Origin: Phoenix dactylifera
Lineage: Eukaryota; Streptophyta; Magnoliopsida; Arecales; Arecaceae
Assembly (NCBI RefSeq): GCF_009389715.1
Contig: NC_052400.1
Coordinates: 19,437,674-19,501,673, forward strand
DNA length: 64,000 bases
Direction: 5' to 3'
Within the stretch, counting starts at the first letter, position 1. Each line of letters opens with the position of its first letter. Shown one piece after another: positions 1 to 10,559 of the stretch. The notes below the pieces were generated by a model that worked only from the letters and a program-made list of their open reading frames with translations, was not told where the DNA came from and searched no databases. The position numbers and the translations under genes are program-made.

Positions 1-440
1 GAAGAGAAAAACACCAAAGGTTGCTGGACTTTGTTCGGCGGGGGACCCTTCGATGCTTATTAGGCAAGAATTTTGGAGAATAGTGGAGGCTTGAGAGAAA
101 ACAAGAGTATATTATCAATGTTAGAGTAAGCATGTGTGTACTTGAAGATCCCCCAGGTGTTATTTATATAGAATGAGGGTCGGTGTCCATTATTGAGAAA
201 GACAAACGTGCACCTTAGCTGCTTGGTGATCGCCTACACGTTGCGCATGTCGTTGGGATTAATTGTGCGGGACATGTGCTCGAGGGTCGAGTTGTAATTG
301 CTGCCCGTTGGACGAGCTTTAAGTGGCTTTATGGCACTTTTAGTGGAGGCCACTTGGCGAGCTTCTATTGGTCGGCTTAATTAGGTCAGCAACAGTTGGA
401 TCCAAGGTGTATCATTAATCATGTCTCATCTCATGTAATG
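1..440. repeat. LTR-like fragment, probably gypsy type
   Basis: GC-richer tract than the following 2 kb. Its wording (short open tract on a delayed ATATA-type box near 170, then alternating GTCGA/GGTCGGC phrases and a closing GATCCAAGGTGTATCA) recurs in diverged form at about 11870-12030, where GATCCGAGGTGTATCA closes it. The shared ending and lack of coding potential suggest a dispersed LTR fragment. It is cut by the window edge, and no target duplication or internal domain was seen. Confidence 0.35.
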
Positions 441-2671
441 TAACTAGTGGCCCTACATGCATTTAAAATTTTTCCCTGAGCATGGCAAGGCATGTACATT
501 AGTAACTGTTCTAACATGGACACCCTCATCATAAACTATGCTTTTGTAAAGATTTATATAACTTGAATGAAATGATGGTTCTTTGACATTGGTCTATATA
601 TTACATTTTGCTTGCTCTATATTTTCTATTTCTGTAGACATGTTTTGTTTTCATATTTTGATGGCTGAAAGAAATGATGCCCAAAAATACACGGAATTCA
701 TCCAGTGTTGCTGTCGTACTTTGTTATTTATGGTATCTTTGTTTTTTATATAATTGAGCCAGCATTTTTGATATGCTATAAGTAGTTTTTGCATTCAAAC
801 ATATCTCCAATATGATGTAAATCAATAACAAGATGTAATTATCATACAGTAGAGATTGCAAATTTCTAGATCCACTTTTCTAATATTGCAAATCATCCCT
901 AGTTTTTTCCTCATTTATCTCATTTTGTATTTTTTTAATTATTTTGGAGACTTCTTATGTTCTGTTTTATGAAGTATCAGGTTCTAAAATAATTGTATGT
1001 TTGCGGCCTTGTTTCATTTATAGAAGGTTCTACTTGAATGATTGAGTTTATAATAGAAAAAATTTCATTATAAAACTTTGCATAAGGATGATTTGTATAT
1101 ACATTATCAAAGAAAAAAAGTTGGAGGGGTAGGTCGTGGCATTTGATAACAAGTCAAAGAGAAAGGAATAATTTTAGCCACTGGATGATTTCAGATGTGA
1201 GGAGGCATGTTGAAATTGCCTTAATTCTGGTAATGGTGGCCACCATGCGAAGTTTTGACTGAGACTGAGAATGATCTAAAATGGCTAGAGCTTTGGTAGG
1301 CCAAGTTGCCTAAAACTGATCATAGGTGTGAAATCTAATAAATACTTGTATGTTGTTTTTGCTTCTTTGTTTATTTTGTTAAGCATGGTTGGCTAAGTAA
1401 TGCCATTTGTTTTTTTGGAGGGGAGGATTAAAAGAGAGAGAAAATTTCATGTGTAATGAAAGATTTAACATGTTTTTTCTAAGATCTGAGATCGTTGGAA
1501 CTTGGAAGCCTTTGGTTGTTCAAGTTTTAGAAATGTGGAGAAATCTAACCATTTTAGGTTTGAAATCTTTATAAGAGGAAAGCGTAAATATAGTTTGTGA
1601 ATCATGGAGTAGATTGGGTCCCTCTGAAGAATGAATTCTTAGGATTTGAGCTCAAACTTCTTGAGATTTGAGCTCAGATCTTAATTGTTCAAATTGTCAT
1701 GTTTTATTTTTTTAAGAAGATAAAATAATATGTCATGTATAATTATGTGCTTTACTTTGTCTCAAAGCTTATGCTGCACAGACTTGGTAGGCATTTGAGG
1801 GTGTGGAAATGTGTGCAGTTGTTAGATCCTTCTAGGCCTAAAAACTCATGCGGAACCTCGTATTTTTACTGATTTCTAAATGTCAGGTGTGGGTGTTTTA
1901 GTTAGAGCAAAGTTCTGGCTAATGTAGCTTGAAACAACCAAAACTATATAAAAGGTTTCGGAAAATGTGGTATTCTAAAATGGTATCTAGAATATTTTCT
2001 TGACCTATTCAATTTTTATATCTTTGTTTTGATTTCCTTTTTTCATCCTTATATATGTGTTTGTGCATGCATACATGTACATATATTTGTGTTTTTTTGC
2101 ATATGTGCATGTTTTGTGCGCTGGCATACATTTTTAATATTATTGCCCAAATTGTTGTATTTGTGCAGGCATGCATCTTTTAATCTGAAATTTTGAAATT
2201 GTAGTCATAACTGCCAACACTAGGATTGATACTGCTGAAAATGAAATTTGTTTTGCTTAATAGAAATTAAAACAATGTTTTTTGAACTTTGATGTTGAGG
2301 ATTTAAGGATCTAGATGAATTCGTAGTGTCGTAGTGGTGGTGCCCATTAATTTTGATCACCAGTTCATACGATTTTGTACTGCCATTAAGAATTAGGTAT
2401 GTGGTAGTGAAAATTCTGTTGCTGAAGGGGAAGCAGTTAGTATGAGTGCTAACATGTTCAGTTTTAAGGAAGACGAATATATATGAAATGGAGAGAAGCT
2501 AAGACTCCCTAAAAATGTGTTATCAATGTGCTATTTGATGCCTTATAAAGCTCATTTATTGATAACTTTTATTTAACAATATTTCTATAATCCTAAAATT
2601 AAATTAAAAAAATTGAGAAGGATGATACAAATTTCTTGGGCTAGAAATAACTAGAATACATGGTAGCACTA
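441..2671. other. AT-rich intergenic DNA, no gene seen
   Basis: About 2.2 kb of AT-rich sequence with stop codons in all frames, and no recognisable exon, RNA gene or transposon end. Some GT/CATG-rich low-complexity text lies around 2050-2180. Confidence 0.5.
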
Positions 2672-3033
2672 TGTCGTAATCCCATGTTGACTGATAAGGG
2701 GGTGCCACATGGGTTTTAAGCTTGGGCCAGTCCTCCACACAATAGCTTGAGTTTTCTGGGTTGTGAGTTTGAGTTAGGTGGTATCAGAGCGAGGCCACTA
2801 TCCGAGTCTTATCAATCATATGGGTCCCTCACTAGGGATACTTGGGTTGTATTGCATAGGAGCCTGGCCATGTATGGGGCCCTCTCAAGTAGGAGCCTAT
2901 CCATGACGAGGGTGTCTCGAGGTTGGGTAGGGGAGATTGTCATAGTTCCACATTGGCTAATGAGGGGTGTCATATGGGCTTATAAGCTTGGGTAGTCCTC
3001 CACCAAAGAGCCTAAGCTTTTTGTGTTGTGAGT
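2672..3033 (+). mobile_element. Very small TRIM-like LTR element
   Basis: Two related direct repeats, about 2672-2776 and 2938-3033, both carry a TAAGCTTGGG...GTCCTCCAC...AGCCT/AGCTT order. They flank only about 160 bp. The first is followed at 2779-2790 by TGGTATCAGAGC, the primer-binding site complementary to initiator Met-tRNA. A purine tract (GGGTAGGGGAGA) precedes the second. This is the layout of a terminal-repeat retrotransposon in miniature, with no gag/pol. The right end falls exactly where a segmental duplication begins, so its outer boundary is uncertain. Confidence 0.55.
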
Positions 3034-3711
3034 CCATAACAAATAGCCACTAGTATACCACCATGTGACTTGTAAATGTCCAGGAGTGGACTAGAAATGA
3101 TTTTCATCTATGGAGGTTGGCACTTGATATAGAAGTTTCCTCCATTTAATTGCTGGAATACCATATTTGTATATCAGTAAGTCATAATAACCATTATTTT
3201 TAAAGGACTTTCTAAATAATAGAAGGGCTGATGACGAGACCATCTAGTGCCTAGGCGAGCACTTAGAGCACAATGTGGCCCAAAAATAATATATTAAAAC
3301 TATTAAAATGAAGAGAAATTTTACCAATGAAACATATAATATCAAATTATATGTATTTGCATATTGCAAGTGTCAACTTTGGCAGCATTCAATACTAATA
3401 AAGTAATATTATTTTCCATCCTTAAATATGGTACAAAATATCAAGATGAGTGTATATGCTGCCCTGCGTAGGTGGATCATCTTTTAAAACAGTGGTAATA
3501 ATAAGTTGGGTGTTAAGTGCTGTTGATGGATAGGTCAACTGATTGACTGAAGCTTCCAAAATCATGGCAATTTCTGATGCTCGTATATGCGGCATTGAGA
3601 GATCTATAATCTGTAATTTTGTGAATTGTTTACGCTATCATTTCAATTTGTTGCTAATTGTTTTTCTTTTGTTCAGGTTAGGTGGTAGGTGAACTAGCAT
3701 ATGCATTCAAA

Positions 3712-4343
3712 CAGTGTCTGCTGTGTCGGTACTGGGTTTCGGACCGGTTGCCCGACGGCATGGGGTGGTATGGGCCCGCGCCGTGTCGTGCCGGGCCTGT
3801 ACCGACACAGCAGAAGAGGCGGGGGAGAGGGAGGACGGGAGAGAGGAAAAGAGAGAAGGGGGAGGCTGGAACAGAGCCGGCGGAGGGCCGAGGAGCTGTC
3901 GCGCGGAGGAGTTGTAGGTCGGGGAGTTGCCGCGAAGGAGGCAGAAGAGGGGCTCCGCCTTTGGTCCCTTGTTTCGTTCGAAATAGGGGCTCTGAGGGGG
4001 CCCTTTTTATTTTTGTGATTTTTAAGTGAAAGTCGGCAAACCCATTGCCGACTTCACTTAATTTTTTTTAAATCCCTCCAGCCCTTGTTTCGAATGAAAC
4101 AAGGACCGGAGGTGGAGCACCTCTTCTGCGACTCCTCGGTCTCCACCGGCCAGCCACCACCTTCTTCTCTCTTTCTTTCTATCCCTCTCCCTCCCTCCTC
4201 TGCTCTCTCTCTGTCTTCCTCTTTTTCTTTCTCCTTCTCCCCCTCCGTCGCCGGTCTCCTTTTCGTTGTTGGAATCGTCTCAGTTCGCCGACGGTAAGGC
4301 TCGGGACCTCCGAATAGGGTGGTTTGGGACGGTTCCGTCGACC
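3712..4343. mobile_element. 632-bp foldback (MULE/MITE-like) insertion with 11-bp TSD
   Basis: The flanks ATGCATTCAAA at 3701-3711 and 4344-4354 are identical. In unit B this word occurs once, uninterrupted, at about 8491, so B is the empty site. The insert is strongly GC-rich and self-complementary: 3938-4010 pairs with 4076-4135, and the central hairpin is AGTCGGCAA...TTGCCGACT. A second short inverted repeat (TGCTGTGTCGGTAC / GTACCGACACAGCA) lies at 3719-3812. No transposase is encoded. A target duplication of 9-11 bp fits Mutator-type elements; the family assignment is inference. Confidence 0.75.
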
Positions 4344-5605
4344 ATGCATTCAAATATATATTGTTGTGCACTATCTCTAATTTTTGAAGAATCACGTCAT
4401 TGTCTAATATCTATTATTTGTCCTCAAAAATCATTTATTCCTTAGTTCTTCTACAAGTCAAATTTAACTTCAAAGATGTACGACAAGTGAGCAGCTTTAT
4501 CTGCCAGAAAACATGAAATTAAAAGATATAAGACAAATAAGCATCTTTATCTGTCATAAAACATGAAAGCAAAGTAAATTTCCATTTCTGAGATGTGAAC
4601 TGAAGGCTTTTGGGGAAGATTTGAAGTGAGAGCCAAAAGAGGTCTTTAACTTGAAAAATTGTTTTTATTGATATTCTACTAGTGAAAAAGGAATTGATTT
4701 TATGTATGATTTTGATCAGTGTTGTCAAGACAAGGATTTAAGTCATTCTCTGAAGAGCATATCAGATTGGATCGAATTGCAGATTGTTAGATTTTTTCTG
4801 ATTTCTTCCAAAAAAATAAAAGAAATCTATGAAAGGTTGGAAGCATAAGTCTATGTAAACTGGATGATTGGAAAATTAAATAATTGCATATGAACAATAG
4901 AGGTCTGCTTTCTGGCATCAGACACCTAGTTATAGCAACGTTCAACCAAAAAAAGGCATGATGACATTATCCATATTTCTGCCGTCGTCAGATGCGAAAC
5001 CGTCTCGTTTTGCTTCTGAAGAAATAAATATTTTTTTCTCCCTCGTCCTAGGCATAAGGGTATAATTTGTGCTCCTAAAGACCAAGTAAACCATAATTCT
5101 GAATTTGCTTTGAGGCATAATACTGCAGAAAAAGAAAGAATCGTATCTCTATAAAAGATTTTGCTTCAGAATTCCTCATATTCTTTTTCTTAAAGCCTAA
5201 AAAGGATGCTGGTCACATGTGTTTGAGGTTTATTAGCGATGGATAGGACATTATAGAAGTCAAGAAATCAATAATTGATACTATTGCATCTGGATCAACC
5301 GGAACGAGGGATGAGATCCAAATTGTTTGAGTATTTAGATCTGGATCATGAGTCCTAGATTGTGGATTTTAAGGTCCTGACAACAATGATTTCAATGGCA
5401 TTTAAAATATAAATTCTAATCCTTTGAAACTTAGGCTTCATTGCTACCTGATCACTCTATGGTTTCTTTCAAATATGAAAGTCTAGGTAGCTTACTTGTC
5501 TTTTTCTGGTACTTGCTTCTTTATGGTCAGTGATACTGAAGTGTAAAGAGAAAGTTAAATTTTGGGGAAGAGGAAGTCAAGGGAAAGCTGCCTCCTAAGA
5601 AGCGA

Positions 5606-7331
5606 ATGGACAAACTTGATACCGTATCTTGTTGCCCATTCTGCAACCATGGGAGTAGTGTTGAATGTCGGATGTAAGCATCATCCACTGTTGCATTCCT
5701 ATAGATGGACTGTGATATAATTAGTGTAAAGGAAACATTTGTACTGTACATCTACACTCCACATTGACATTTTATGCTAGTCTATCTTCTTTTGATTCTT
5801 TCAAACCCCAACAACACATGCACAAATGAAGTGTTTGGCTTCATGTACATAGTTGCAAGCAACAACAAGGTTCGTTAGCAGAGTAGAATTGTACAATGAT
5901 GTTATTTTCTGAAAAAGAATATGATTGTTATTCGTTCATTCATTCATTTGCTTTTGCAGTGACATGAAAAATTTGATTGGTGAGGCCTCATGCAGGATTT
6001 GTCAAGAAAGTTTCAGCACTACTATCACTGGTATGAGTCATATTTGCTGATTGGAAAGAGATACATGGAACATAACTTTCTTTTTTTCAAAAAAATAGAA
6101 AATAAAATGGTAAATGGTATGCTGAAGTTCGAATTTACTAAAATTATGAATAATCAATCTAATTGCCAGATAATATTCTAACCTTATCATTGAGTCATAA
6201 GTGTATAGAACCATTGCCAATTGAGTCTTTTTCAGAGATTTCTGAGCCAACTTAAACTGGATCCAGGCTCGTCAAGCAAATGGAAGAAGTGTGCGTGCGA
6301 GGCATGCCAAAATGCTGAGTGATCACAACCTTTAGTGGATGGGTTAGGAGACATTTGAGAGTGGCAAAAAATTCATTTCTTATTAGACAGAGAAATAATG
6401 GGCAAAGGTAGTTGGTGCCCTTCATGAATATACAACTCGTACAGACGCATTATTAACCATATATATATAAGTATATATGTATGTATGCATGCATGCATGT
6501 GTATATGTATGTGTGTATGCTTGTATGTATAGGGAGAGAGAAGTGGACTAGGATATAGTTGAGTGTATCTCTATTCATATTTAGTCAGGTCATGGTTGGA
6601 TGATAAGGGTCTAACATTGATGATCCAAGCCATTGGATGCGATCTACTATATCTAAATTGCTAATATATCAAAAATCATATGATTTGGAAACCTCTAGCT
6701 TATGCATCAAGTGATTAAAAAACATAAATTGTTTCGTATTTATTTAAATTGTCTAATTTTTCAATCATTTGATGTATAGGGTAAGAATCTTTAAATTACA
6801 TGATTTTTAGTATGTAAATAGTTTACAGGTAGTATATCACATCCAGTAGCTTGGATCATCGATGTTGGACTCTATCGTCCCATCATGACTTGACTGGATC
6901 GGAATGGAGATACACTTGAGTGTATCCTTCTCTCTTTCTCTCTCTCTCTGGATGTAATATGTGGAACAAACTTGCTCACAAAAAGTCATCTGATATTAGA
7001 GATGATTATCTTTTAATGTACTAGAGAGTAGGCTAATGTGTCCCATTACTATTTTGGGTCATGCCAATTTATTTGTTGTGAAGTCAGCATTAAATTGTCA
7101 AAAAAATATGGTCAGTAATTTTCTTCTTTTTTCCCTTTCTTCTGCTTGCAGCACTGACCGAGCCAATTGACATGTAAGTTAATTATCCTATGATTTATCA
7201 GTTCTTTTGTTCGCAGTTTGATGGATATGAAATGGGAATATTCTGACTTTAAAAGATCTTTATGTCACAGATACAGTGAATGGATGGATGAATGTGAACG
7301 TGTGAACAACCTTGAAGATGATGCTGCCTAA
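5606..7331 (+). CDS. ELF1: ELOF1/ELF1-type transcription elongation factor, N-terminus damaged
   Basis: Four exons with good GT-AG sites: 5606-5673, 5960-6030, 7152-7173 and 7271-7331. Together they encode 73 residues in one open frame. The zinc ribbon is intact (CPFC near residue 10, CRIC near 34), followed by TALTEPIDIYSEW and DECERVNNLED, the hallmark of the small Elf1 family that travels with RNA polymerase II. The family is usually 80-90 residues and begins MGKRKSRAKPPPKKRMDKL. Here the ancestral start at 5562 reads TTG, and one base is missing in the basic tail near 5583, so only the internal Met at 5606 gives an uninterrupted protein without the basic tail. It may be a decaying gene or an N-truncated functional one. 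The exons are far better preserved than in the deleted copies at 9714 and 19583. The MITE at 6551-6927 sits in intron 2. Confidence 0.6.
6551..6927. mobile_element. MITE with long terminal inverted repeats in ELOF1 intron 2
   Basis: The two ends are reverse complements for well over 100 bp with scattered mismatches: GGATATAGTTGAGTGTATCTC at the left against GAGATACACTTGAGTGTATCC at the right, followed by matching GATGATCCAAGC segments. It is non-coding and about 377 bp. GA-rich text flanks both sides, so the target duplication cannot be defined. A fragment of one end recurs at about 27597-27634. Confidence 0.7.
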
Positions 7332-9713
7332 GCATCTAGTCTGGATGGGTTACTGAAGTAGGGAAGTCGATGTAAAGTTTATCTTATAAGGTATGCTCGA
7401 CCATAGCATCAAATATTCATGCAATCATTTTAATCAGAACTTTGCAAGAGATAGTGTGTCTATTGCAACCCTCGAAATTATGATAGACTACAAGGATATT
7501 GCAGTTGTATGAGTGCCTGAAATGTCCTCTGGTGCTTGTTTAATGATACAATGCAAGGACGGGATACAAGTAACTCCTAGTGACTGAAGGTCTGTTCGGT
7601 TTTGGTCTTGTATTATTGCCGGGATCCAACAGTGCGAGTCCATTGATATGGCTCATGCATGTGCATTTCAACAGCCTGACTGCATTCTGCTTTCAACTTG
7701 TGCAATGCCGTGAGGGGGTGCTCGGTTTTGCATTTAAGATATTGCTCGAACAATATCATGGCCATCAGAAAAGCGTATTTGGAATATTAAGATTGGAGCT
7801 CTAAAATAGCAGCTCCGGCAAGTCCATGACAAATAGCCACTAGTATACCACCATGTGACTTGTAAATGTCTAGGAGTGGACAAGAAATGATTTTCATCTA
7901 TGGTGGTTGGCACTGGATATAGAAGTTTCCTCCATTTAATTGCTGCAATACCATATTTGTATATCAGTAAGTCATAATAACCATTATTTTTTAAAGGACT
8001 TTCTAAGTAATAGAAAAGCTGACGAGGAGGCCATCTAGTGCCTAGGTGAGCCCTTAGAGCACAAGGTGGCCCAAAAATAATATATTAAAACTATTAAAAT
8101 GAAGAGAAATTTTACAATGAAACATATAATATCAAATTATATGTAGTTTGTGTAGTGGAAGTGTCAACTTTGGCAGCATCCAATACTAATAATGTAATGT
8201 TATTTTCCATCCTTAAATATGGTACAAAATATCAAGATGAGTGTATATGCTGCCCTGCATAGGTGGATCATCTTTTAAAACTATGGTAATAATATGTTGG
8301 GTGTTAAGTATTAATGATGGATAGGTCAACTGATTGGCTGAAGCTTCCAAAATCATGGCAATTTCTAATGCTCATATATGTGGTATTGAGAGATCTGTAA
8401 TCTGTAATTTTGCGAATTGTTTACGCCATCTTTTTAAGTTGTTGCTAATTTTCTTTTCTTCCATTCAAGTTAGGTGATAGGTGAACTAACATATGCATTC
8501 AAATATATATTGTCGTGCACTATCTCTAGTTTTTGAAGAATCACGTCATTGTCTAATATCTATTATTTGTCCTAAAAAATCATTTATTCCTTAGTTCTTC
8601 TGCAAGTCAAAATTTAACTTCAAAGATGTACAACAAGTGAGCAGCTTTATCTGCCATAAAACATTAAAGTAAAAGATATAAGACAAATAAGCATCTTTAT
8701 CTGTCATAAAACATGAAAGCAAAGTAAATTTCTATTTCTGAGATGTGAACCTAGGCTTTTGGGGAAGATTTGAAGTGAGAGCCAGGAGAGGTCTTAACTT
8801 GGAAAATTGTTTTATTGATATTCTACTAGTGAAAAAGTAATTGATTTTATGTACGATTTTGGTCAGTGTTGTCAAGACCAGGATTTAAATCATTCTCTGA
8901 AGAGCAGATCAGATTGGATCGAATTGCGGATTGTTAGATTTTTTCTGATTTCTTCCAAAAAAGTAAAAGAAATCTATGAAAGGTTGGAAGCATAAGTCTA
9001 TGCAAACTAGATGATTGGAAAATTAAATAATTGCTTATGAACAATAGAGGTCTGCTTTCTGGCATCAGACACCTAGTTATAGCAACATTCAACCAATAAA
9101 GGCATGATGACATTATCCATATTGCTGCCGTCATCAGATGCAAAACCATCTCGTTTTGCTTCTGAAGAAATAAATATTTTTTTTTCTCCCTCGTCCTAGG
9201 TGTAAAGGTGAAATTTGGGATCCTAAAGACCAAGTAAACCATAATTCTGAATTTGCTTTGAGGTATAATACTGCAGAAAAAGAAAGAATCATATCTCTAT
9301 AAAGGATTTTGTTTCAGAACTCCTCATATTCTTTTTCTTAAAGCCTAAAATGGATGCTGGTCACATGTGTTCAAGGTTTATCAGTGATGGGTAGGACATT
9401 ATAAAAGTCAAGAAATCAATAAATGATACTATTGCATCTGGATCAACCGGAACCAGGAATGAGATCCAAAATGTTTTTGAGTATTTAGATCTGGATCATG
9501 AGTCCTAGATCGTGGATTTATAAGGTCCTGACAACAAATGATTTCAATGGCATTTAAAATATAAATTCTAATCCTTTGAAACTGAGGCTTCATTGCTACC
9601 TGATTACTCTATGGTTATTTCAAATATGAAAGTCCAGGTAGCTCACTCGTCTTTTTCTTGTGCTTGCTTCTTTATTGTCAGTGATACTGAAGTGGAAACA
9701 GAGAGTTAATTTA

Positions 9714-9831
9714 GGGGGGAGAGGAAGTCAAGGGCAAAGCCGCCTCCTATGAAGCGAATGGAGAAAGTTGATACAGTGAATGGATGGATGAATGTGAACG
9801 TGTGAACAACCTTGAAGATGTTGCCGCCTAA
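9714..9831 (+). pseudogene. ELOF1 pseudogene, exons 2-3 deleted (unit B)
   Basis: The basic N-terminal coding text (reading SRAKPP-MKRMEKVDT) runs directly into the last-exon text (VNGWMNVNV in this frame; SEWMDECERVNNLED in another). The zinc-ribbon half of exon 1, exons 2-3 and all introns are missing. The join lies in the shared word GATAC, present at both breakpoints in the intact copy (5627 and 7270 regions), so it is a microhomology deletion within exons rather than retroposition. The product would lack all four zinc-binding cysteines. Confidence 0.75.
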
Positions 9832-10559
9832 GCATCTAGTCTGGATGGGTTTCTGAAGTAGGGATGTCGATGTAAAGTTTATGTTATAAGGTATGCTCGA
9901 CCATAGCATCAAATATTCATGCAATTATTTTAATCAGAACTTTGCAAGAGATGCTGTGTCTATTGCGACCCTCGAAATTATGATAAGAGTAAGGATATTG
10001 CGGTGCCTGAAATTTCCTCTGGTGCTTGTTTAATGATACAATGCAAGGACGGGAGGCAAGTGACTCCTAGTGACTGAAGGTCCGTTTGGTTTTGGTCTTG
10101 TATTATTGCCGGGATCCAACAGTGCGAGCCCGTTGATATGGTTCATGCATGTCATGTGCATTTCAACAGCCTCGGCCAAGGCTGACAGCATTCTGCTGTG
10201 AACTTGTGCAATGCCGTGAGGGGGTGTTCGGTTTTGCATTTAAGATATTGCTCGAACAATATCATGGCGATCAGAAAAAGAGTATTTGGAATATTAAGGT
10301 TATCGGAGCTCGAAAATAGCAGCTCCAGCAAGTCTGGTTTGATAGAGGTGAGCTGGCTGGATGCCCATTTTGTCGAAGTGGTTTCAGCTCCCTCCCTGTG
10401 CCCTGTGAATCCGAGCCAATTCAGAGCATCGCTCTTGTCGAGCCCTCTGGACCAACCGGCAAAGTAAATTCTTTTAGAACGAACTGAGTTCGTATGCCTG
10501 GTGGTGGACAACCAAACAGGCATCAAGCCTGGCAAATTGCTCCCTACTCGGATGCGGGA

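Larger units (their letters stand above)
3034..7826. repeat. Segmental duplication unit A (carries ELOF1 gene)
   Basis: Starts with ACAAATAGCCACTAGTATAC at about 3039, which recurs at about 7829. Homology with unit B runs through the ELOF1 first exon and again through the ELOF1 last exon and the 7330-7800 tract (equivalent to 9830-10320 and 19697-20185). Relative to B it has a 632-bp foldback insertion and retains 1.6 kb of ELOF1 introns and exons that B lacks. Between 4355 and 5560 I see no gene beyond this duplicated AT-rich tract. Confidence 0.8.

Noticed and set aside
2779-2790. TGGTATCAGAGC as part of a tRNA gene
   Set aside because: It is the primer-binding complement of initiator tRNA in an LTR element. 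No cloverleaf surrounds it. The same applies at 62469.
9714-9831. ELOF1 copies in units B and C as processed retrogenes
   Set aside because: The join is inside exons at a GATAC microhomology, flanking intergenic homology continues on both sides, and there is no poly-A tail.
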